From positions 1 to 64,000 of the forward strand of contig CANGYJ010000015.1 in NCBI GenBank assembly GCA_947458455.1: a DNA stretch of 64,000 bases, read 5' to 3'. The stretch's first letter is position 1. Each line of letters starts with the position of its first letter. The position numbers and the translations under genes were made by a program. Source of the stretch: Verrucomicrobiaceae bacterium. Its GTDB lineage: Bacteria > Verrucomicrobiota > Verrucomicrobiia > Verrucomicrobiales > Verrucomicrobiaceae. Under the pieces are notes generated by a model that was given only the letters and a program-made list of their open reading frames with translations, ran no database searches and was not told the origin of the DNA. Positions 59,514 through 64,000 of the stretch are shown here, piece after piece.

Positions 59514-60059
59514 TTAGGTCTCCGCGAGGCCGCGGGCCATGACGACTTTGCCGGTGCGGACGGTTTCGACGATGTCGAATTTGCCGAGGAGGCGCAGGGC
59601 GGCGTCGAGCTTGTCGGTGTTGCCGCTGATGAGGGCGATGAGGCTGTCTTCCTGGAGATCGACGGTCTTGCCGGCGTAGTGCTCGATGATCTGGAGGATC
59701 TCGGTGCGGTCTGCGGCGCTGGCGGCGACTTTGATGAGGACCATTTCCTTGGAGACGGCGTCGCGATCCGTGTGCTCGATGCAGTGGATGACGTCGATGA
59801 GCTTGTTCACCTGCATGATGATCTGGTGCAGGCCTTCGGGATGACCACTGATGCCGATGGTCATGCGGCTGAAGCGCGGATCACGCGTCTGGGAGACGAC
59901 GAGGGACTCGATGTTGAACCCGCGACGGCTGAAGACGGCGCAGATGCGGCCGAGGACGCCGGGCTGGTTGTTCACCATGACGCTGAGCGTGTGGATGTTG
60001 ATGATGTCCGCCTGCGGAGCGGGCTTTTTGTCGGTGGTGGCGGTGATTTTGTCGCTCAT
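59514..60059 (-). CDS. ilvN: Acetolactate synthase small (regulatory) subunit
   Basis: A 181-aa regulatory subunit that binds IlvB and confers valine feedback. The ACT domain opens with IHTLSVMVNNQPGVLGRICA and has RRGFNIESLVVSQTRDPRFS. A second ACT-like half follows (EMVLIKVAASAADRTEILQI). The N-terminal 20 residues are a non-conserved leader. It belongs to the same transcript as ilvB, but a DNA methyltransferase gene stands between the two. Confidence 0.93.
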   Translation of the reverse strand: MSDKITATTDKKPAPQADIINIHTLSVMVNNQPGVLGRICAVFSRRGFNIESLVVSQTRDPRFSRMTIGISGHPEGLHQIIMQVNKLIDVIHCIEHTDRDAVSKEMVLIKVAASAADRTEILQIIEHYAGKTVDLQEDSLIALISGNTDKLDAALRLLGKFDIVETVRTGKVVMARGLAET

Positions 60060-60071
60060 GGTCTTGTCAGG

Positions 60072-60863
60072 TTAGTTTTTGGATTTTGAAGTGGGTGTCT
60101 TGAGGCGGGCTCGGGCGATTTTGAGGTAGTTCGAGTCTTTTTCGATGCCGAGCCACTTGCGCAGGAGTTTCTTGGCGGAAGCGGCGGTGGTGCCGGAGCC
60201 GAGGAAGGGATCGAGGACGAGGTCGCCCGCATCGGTGGAGCTTGAAATGAGCTTTTCGATGAGGTCGATGGGCTTTTGAGAAGGGTGGCCGCACTTTTCC
60301 TTCGAGTTCCCTTTCAAACTAGGCACGCGGAGGATGTTCGTGGCGAACTTTCCGGCTTCGAGATGAGCTTTGCGGGCCTTTTTATTCTTGTATCGAGGAT
60401 CCCGGAGATACTCGGCGATGGTGGCGCGGTCATAGGGCACGCGCACGGCATCCTTGTTGAACTTCACGTCACCGCTTTTACGCAGGACGAGGATCATCTC
60501 GTATTGCGGGGTATAGCTGTCGCGGCGCTCGTTGTAGCCCACGGCACGATCCCAGATGATGAGATCGTGAAACTGGTGCTGCTGGGCGAGGCGTGACATG
60601 AGGTGGAGGAAGGTGTGCTCGCGCTTTCCTAACTGGCCGAAGATGAAGCAGAGGCCGTCATCGCGCAGGACGCGCATGGATTCGGCGACCCACGCCTCGC
60701 ACCAGGCGAGGTAATCGGCGGCTGTTTTCCATTGGGTGTCCCAGGCTTCATCTTCGAGAACGTTAAAGTAAGGTGGATCGGCGATGATGGACTGTGCGCA
60801 GGCTGCGGGGAGCTTTTTCAACTCGGCGAGAGCGTCGCCTTGGATGATGCGGTTGGTTTTCAT
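60072..60863 (-). CDS. Beta-class DNA methyltransferase (N6-adenine type), in the ilv operon
   Basis: A 263-aa DNA methyltransferase. Motif IV (DPPY, 29-32) comes before motif I (LDPFLGSGTT, D218 to T226), the order of the beta class. DPPY favours N6-adenine. The segment between (about 90-190) would hold the target-recognition region: YNERRDSYTPQYEMILVLRK and the HPSQKP motif are typical. No restriction enzyme is seen, so it is an orphan, possibly regulatory. It lies 12 bases from ilvN and 45 from ilvB, so it is transcribed with them. ATG 60863 is chosen over 60875. Confidence 0.88.
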   Translation of the reverse strand: MKTNRIIQGDALAELKKLPAACAQSIIADPPYFNVLEDEAWDTQWKTAADYLAWCEAWVAESMRVLRDDGLCFIFGQLGKREHTFLHLMSRLAQQHQFHDLIIWDRAVGYNERRDSYTPQYEMILVLRKSGDVKFNKDAVRVPYDRATIAEYLRDPRYKNKKARKAHLEAGKFATNILRVPSLKGNSKEKCGHPSQKPIDLIEKLISSSTDAGDLVLDPFLGSGTTAASAKKLLRKWLGIEKDSNYLKIARARLKTPTSKSKN

Positions 60864-60879
60864 CGGGCCGTGCAAAGAA

Positions 60880-60897
60880 GCGGACAGGAGTGTCCGC
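60880..60897. repeat. GCGGACA...TGTCCGC hairpin in the ilvB-methyltransferase gap
   Basis: A perfect 7-bp stem with loop GGAG. Reversed it reads GCGGACACTCCTGTCCGC, related to the arm GCGGGCACTCTTGCCCGC at 56206. The two differ by paired changes that keep the stem. It sits between ilvB and the methyltransferase gene. Confidence 0.75.
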
Positions 60898-60908
60898 GCT
60901 CCCTTCGA

Positions 60909-62636
60909 TTAGGTCGAACCGGTGGGTTTCTCCATTTTCGTCTTCGGCGTCTCGGTAAGCATGTCTTCGAGGGCGGCTCCGGCGGGGATCATGGGGAAGA
61001 CGTTTTCGAGCTTGATGCACTCGGCTTCGATGATGCAGGGGCCGTCGTTGTAATCGAGGGCCTGCTGGAGGATGCGCTCGACGTCAGCCGGGCGGCGGAT
61101 GTGCCAGCCTTTGATGCCGTAAGCTTCACCGAGCTTCACGAAGTCAGGGTTGCCGATGAGATCGACGCCGCTTTCGCGGTTTTCGAAGAAGAGCTCCTGC
61201 CACTGGCGGACCATGCCGAGGTAGCTGTTGTTGAGGATCAAAATTTTGATCGGCAGCTTGTGAATCGCGGCGGTGGCGAGTTCAAACAGGGTCATCTGGA
61301 AGCCGCCGTCACCTGAGATGGAGACGACAAGCTTGTCCGGGCAGGCGAGCTGGGCACCGATGGCAGCGGGGAAACCGAAGCCCATCGTGCCGGCACCGCC
61401 GGAGCTGATCCAGTGGTAGCTGGAATCGTTCTTGTAGAACTGCGCGGCCCACATCTGGTGCTGGCCCACATCGGTGGTGACGATGGCCTTGCCCTTGGAG
61501 AGCTGGTAGAGTTCATCAATGACCTGCTGCATGCGCAGACCGCCCTGTTTCTTATAGGCGAGGGGGAATTTCTTCTTGTAGCCATCGAGATGCGCGAGCC
61601 AGTCTTCGGTGGGCAGCTTCTCGATGTGCGGGAGGAGATCGCTGAGAGCGGCTTTGGCGTCGCCTTTGATGGTGACGTCCACTTTGATCATCTTGTTGAA
61701 CTCCGCCGCGTCGATGTCGATGTGGATGAGCTTGGCATTGCGACCAAACATGTGCGGCTTGCCGATGATGCGGTCATCGAAGCGGGAGCCGACATTGAAG
61801 ATGAGGTCGGCTTCGCAGATGGCTTTGTTGGCGTAAGCGGTGCCGTGCATGCCGAGCATGCCGAGGGACAGCGGATGCGTTTCGGGGAAGACGCCTTTGC
61901 CGAGCAAAGTGGTGGTCACCGGGCAGCCGAGGGTCTCGGCCATCATAAGCAGTTCCTTGTCCGCACGGGCGATCATCGCTCCCTGACCGGCGAGGATGAT
62001 GGGGCGCTTGGCCTGGGAGAGCAGTCGGGCAGCTTCTTTAATACCGGCCTGATCAATTTTGAAGTTCTCCTCGGGGTGGTAGCCGGGCAGGTCCATCGGC
62101 TCGTCAAAGGTGCCGGTGAAGGGTCCTTGGCTGATGTCCTTCGGGATGTCGATGAGCACCGGGCCGGGACGGCCGGTGGTGGAGATATGATACGCCTCAC
62201 GAGCGATGCGGGGCAGCGCATTGGAGCTTTTGACCAGGAAGTTGTGCTTCACGACGGGGGCCGTGATGTTGAAGATGTCCGCCTCTTGGAAGGCATCCTT
62301 CCCGAGCATCCAGGTGACCTGCTGACCGCAGAGGACGATCATCGGCACGCTGTCCATCTGCGCGGTCATGAGGCCGGTGACGGTATTGCCAGCGCCGGGG
62401 CCGGAGGTGACGAGAACCACAGCGGGCTTGCCGGTGGCACGGGCATAGCCATCGGCCATGTGAACAGCGCCCTGCTCGTGGCGGACGAGGATGAACTTCA
62501 TGTCCGTCTTGACCGTTTCGAGAGCGTCGAAGATCGGGATCGCCGCGCCGCCGGAGTAACCGAAGATGTATTCGATGCCGAGGTCGGCGAGAGTTTTGAT
62601 GAGGGCTTGAGCGCCGTCCATTTTTTGCTGACTCAT
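60909..62636 (-). CDS. ilvB: Acetolactate synthase large subunit
   Basis: A 575-aa ThDP enzyme that makes acetolactate or acetohydroxybutyrate in branched-chain amino acid synthesis. The catalytic Glu is in LVRHEQGAVHMADGYARATG. TSGPGAGNTVTGLMTAQMDS and the FAD-linked central domain follow. The ThDP motif is SISGDGGFQMTLFELA with downstream ILILNNSYLG. Length and domains are standard. ATG 62636 is chosen because 29 upstream codons fall in an AT-richer leader and are not conserved. No leader-peptide attenuator or T-box was recognised upstream. Confidence 0.94.
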   Translation of the reverse strand: MSQQKMDGAQALIKTLADLGIEYIFGYSGGAAIPIFDALETVKTDMKFILVRHEQGAVHMADGYARATGKPAVVLVTSGPGAGNTVTGLMTAQMDSVPMIVLCGQQVTWMLGKDAFQEADIFNITAPVVKHNFLVKSSNALPRIAREAYHISTTGRPGPVLIDIPKDISQGPFTGTFDEPMDLPGYHPEENFKIDQAGIKEAARLLSQAKRPIILAGQGAMIARADKELLMMAETLGCPVTTTLLGKGVFPETHPLSLGMLGMHGTAYANKAICEADLIFNVGSRFDDRIIGKPHMFGRNAKLIHIDIDAAEFNKMIKVDVTIKGDAKAALSDLLPHIEKLPTEDWLAHLDGYKKKFPLAYKKQGGLRMQQVIDELYQLSKGKAIVTTDVGQHQMWAAQFYKNDSSYHWISSGGAGTMGFGFPAAIGAQLACPDKLVVSISGDGGFQMTLFELATAAIHKLPIKILILNNSYLGMVRQWQELFFENRESGVDLIGNPDFVKLGEAYGIKGWHIRRPADVERILQQALDYNDGPCIIEAECIKLENVFPMIPAGAALEDMLTETPKTKMEKPTGST

Positions 62637-62702
62637 GGTTTTGGGTGTGAAAATTGGTATTTCGAACACCAAAGTGGGGTCAAAGGTCAAAATGGCAAGG
62701 TG

Positions 62703-62727
62703 AAGTTTGCCTGATTTTGGCAAACTT
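62703..62727. repeat. Hairpin in the ilvB leader region
   Basis: AAGTTTGCC (62703-62711) pairs with GGCAAACTT (62719-62727) around seven bases. The T-rich run follows on the plus strand, where no gene ends, so it is not a terminator for the minus-strand genes. It could fold in the ilvB leader transcript. Confidence 0.5.
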
Positions 62728-62795
62728 TTGGTTTTTGAGTCGGTCCACGATTTAAAAATGGACGTTTTTGACCCGAATGACCGGATTGACGTGGG

Positions 62796-64000
62796 TCAAT
62801 CGATGTAAAGCAGAGCATTGCTGCTCATCAGGGCGTGGCAGAGGGCGGTGAGGCCGAGAAAGGCCGGGTCGCCGGGGGTTTTGGAGGTGGGACCGGCGGA
62901 CTCGAGGGGCGTGGGGTTGGCCTGATAGAAGGCTGTCTGAGCCTGCACAAACTCGACGCTATGCTGCACATCGGATTCCGAGGGCGGTTTGCCATGCACC
63001 AGCTTCCACGCGAGGCGCACCTGATCCGGCGAGTCCTTGCCGCCCTCGCTTTGCACCCGCTGGGCGAACTGCTGGGCATGCACTCGCATGATGGCGCTAT
63101 TCATGAGCAGGAGGCTCTGCGGGCTGACGGTGGTGACGGAGCGGGCATCGCAGTTCGGCTCCATGATGGGGGCGTCAAAGGTGGCGAACATCTCCAGCGG
63201 GCGTGAGCGGCGGGCCTGGATGTAGATACTGCGGCGGAACTCCTCGCCGTTGAGGGGAATGATTTTGCCAGAGGGCCGGCCTGCGGTGTCCGTCGTGTCG
63301 ATGCCGATAACCACCCGCCCCTCCTCGTTCTGCATCACCGGCACGGGCGCACCGCCGATCTTCGGGTTCAATTTCCCACTGAGAGCCAGCAGCGAATCCC
63401 GCAGCGTCTCCGCCTCCAGACGTCGCACGTTCATGCGGCTGAGCAGCGTGTTGTCGGGGTCGATCAAATCTCGCTTTTCATCCCGCGTGGAGGCCTGGCG
63501 GTAGGTGCGAGAGGTCATGATCTGGCGGTGGAGCTGCTTCAGGCTCCAGCCGTTGCGCATGAACTCCGCGGCCATCCAATCGAGCAGCTCGGGATGCGTT
63601 GGCTGGCTGCCGAGCTGGCCGAAATCGCCGGGACTGGCGACGATGCCTTTGCCGAAATGATGCATCCACACGCGGTTCACCATGACGCGGGCCAGCAGCG
63701 GGTGTTTGCCATCGGTCAAAGCGTTGGCGAAAGCGAGGCGGCGACCGGTGGTGGCGAGCTTCGGATCTTTTTCCAGCAGCTCGACCTTCCGATGCGCGGC
63801 GAGCACCGTGAGTTCACTGGGGTTCACTTTGTCTTTCGGTTGGTCGTGGTTGCCGCGATTGAAGATGAAGGTGGCCGGGATGAGTTCCGGCTTGGCCTTC
63901 GGCAGCTCGGTGAAGGCATGCACGAACTCCTCCACGGGCTTCTTCGCCCGCAAGGCCGTCGCTTCCTCGATCATCTTCTTCAACGTGTCGGCATGCTTCG
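62796..64000 (-). CDS. DUF1553-type cytochrome protein, C-terminal part (runs off the window)
   Basis: The open frame continues past 64000, so only the last 401 or so residues are seen. They match the DUF1553 end of planctomycete-type cytochrome proteins: LLARVMVNRVWMHHFGKGIV, GDFGQLGSQPTHPELLDWMA, LKQLHRQIMTSRTYRQAS and SVTTVSPQSLLLMNS. The end is LCHALMSSNALLYID, with no LamG insertion, unlike the protein at 13675. The N-terminal haem domain must lie outside. No DUF1501 partner is downstream (ilvB follows). Confidence 0.9.
   Translation of the reverse strand, partial: KHADTLKKMIEEATALRAKKPVEEFVHAFTELPKAKPELIPATFIFNRGNHDQPKDKVNPSELTVLAAHRKVELLEKDPKLATTGRRLAFANALTDGKHPLLARVMVNRVWMHHFGKGIVASPGDFGQLGSQPTHPELLDWMAAEFMRNGWSLKQLHRQIMTSRTYRQASTRDEKRDLIDPDNTLLSRMNVRRLEAETLRDSLLALSGKLNPKIGGAPVPVMQNEEGRVVIGIDTTDTAGRPSGKIIPLNGEEFRRSIYIQARRSRPLEMFATFDAPIMEPNCDARSVTTVSPQSLLLMNSAIMRVHAQQFAQRVQSEGGKDSPDQVRLAWKLVHGKPPSESDVQHSVEFVQAQTAFYQANPTPLESAGPTSKTPGDPAFLGLTALCHALMSSNALLYID

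Noticed and set aside
62637-62795. T-box or leader-peptide attenuator for ilvB
   Set aside because: No short Val/Leu/Ile-rich peptide or T-box sequence was found. The one hairpin has its T-run on the opposite strand.

Overview
The window looks like a chromosomal segment of a GC-rich member of the Verrucomicrobiota, probably Verrucomicrobiaceae (Prosthecobacter/Verrucomicrobium-like). The evidence is the family mix: DUF1549/DUF1553 cytochrome proteins, three TAT-exported DUF1501 proteins, a sulfatase, a DUF6807 (PmoA-like) protein, a PEP-CTERM protein, a FecR protein with the usual verrucomicrobial C-terminal domain, and a propeller protein ending in a cupredoxin domain. No rRNA, tRNA, CRISPR array, integrase or transposase gene was seen. 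Taxonomy is inferred from gene families, not from a marker gene.

Layout. 1-1614: an octamer repeat array and a secreted sulfatase. 1616-8638 (minus strand): a compact run with several ATGA overlaps, comprising a DegT/FdtB-type aminotransferase, a methyltransferase, a GT2 polyprenyl-phosphate glycosyltransferase, an FdtA-type sugar ketoisomerase, a NarL-type histidine kinase and response regulator, and a TMTC-like membrane TPR protein. This suggests regulated synthesis and transfer of an amino-deoxy sugar. 8769-12834: an unknown membrane protein, an SGNH hydrolase and UDP-glucose pyrophosphorylase. 12880-19111: two PIN-type toxin-antitoxin pairs around a DUF1549/DUF1553 gene, the second lying between it and its DUF1501 partner. 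19168-29400: an unknown exported protein with a decayed copy of its tail nearby, a transglutaminase-like protein, an orphan LuxR-type HTH, a FecR protein, PurF, a DUF374 acyltransferase and a decayed membrane gene. 29458-34756: a DevCA/MacB-like ABC exporter, a di-heme peroxidase, FolB, a HAD-Nudix fusion and a frameshifted PEP-CTERM gene. 34878-49293: a lipoprotein, a TIM-barrel epimerase, a membrane protein with a C13-like partner, a GcvH-like protein, a class IV aminotransferase, DUF1501, a cNMP-binding protein, a phosphodiesterase, tandem exported paralogs, an M48 protease and an HlyD adaptor. 49351-57607: tmk, a J-domain protein, DUF1501, DUF6807, a frameshifted small gene with a small partner, and a 1306-residue multidomain protein. 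57640-64000: DUF5069, GT4, an ilvB-DNA methyltransferase-ilvN operon and a partial DUF1553 gene.

The most unusual thread is the density of short repeats that are not tied to any transposase: heptamer and octamer tandem arrays and several families of perfect or near-perfect palindromes. Many sit exactly at gene ends and supply the stop codon (13557, 33063, 40902). Others lie inside reading frames and are translated. Three unrelated repeat types sit in frame in the gene at 53687-57607. Two palindromes (56206 and 60880) share a core but differ by paired, stem-preserving substitutions.
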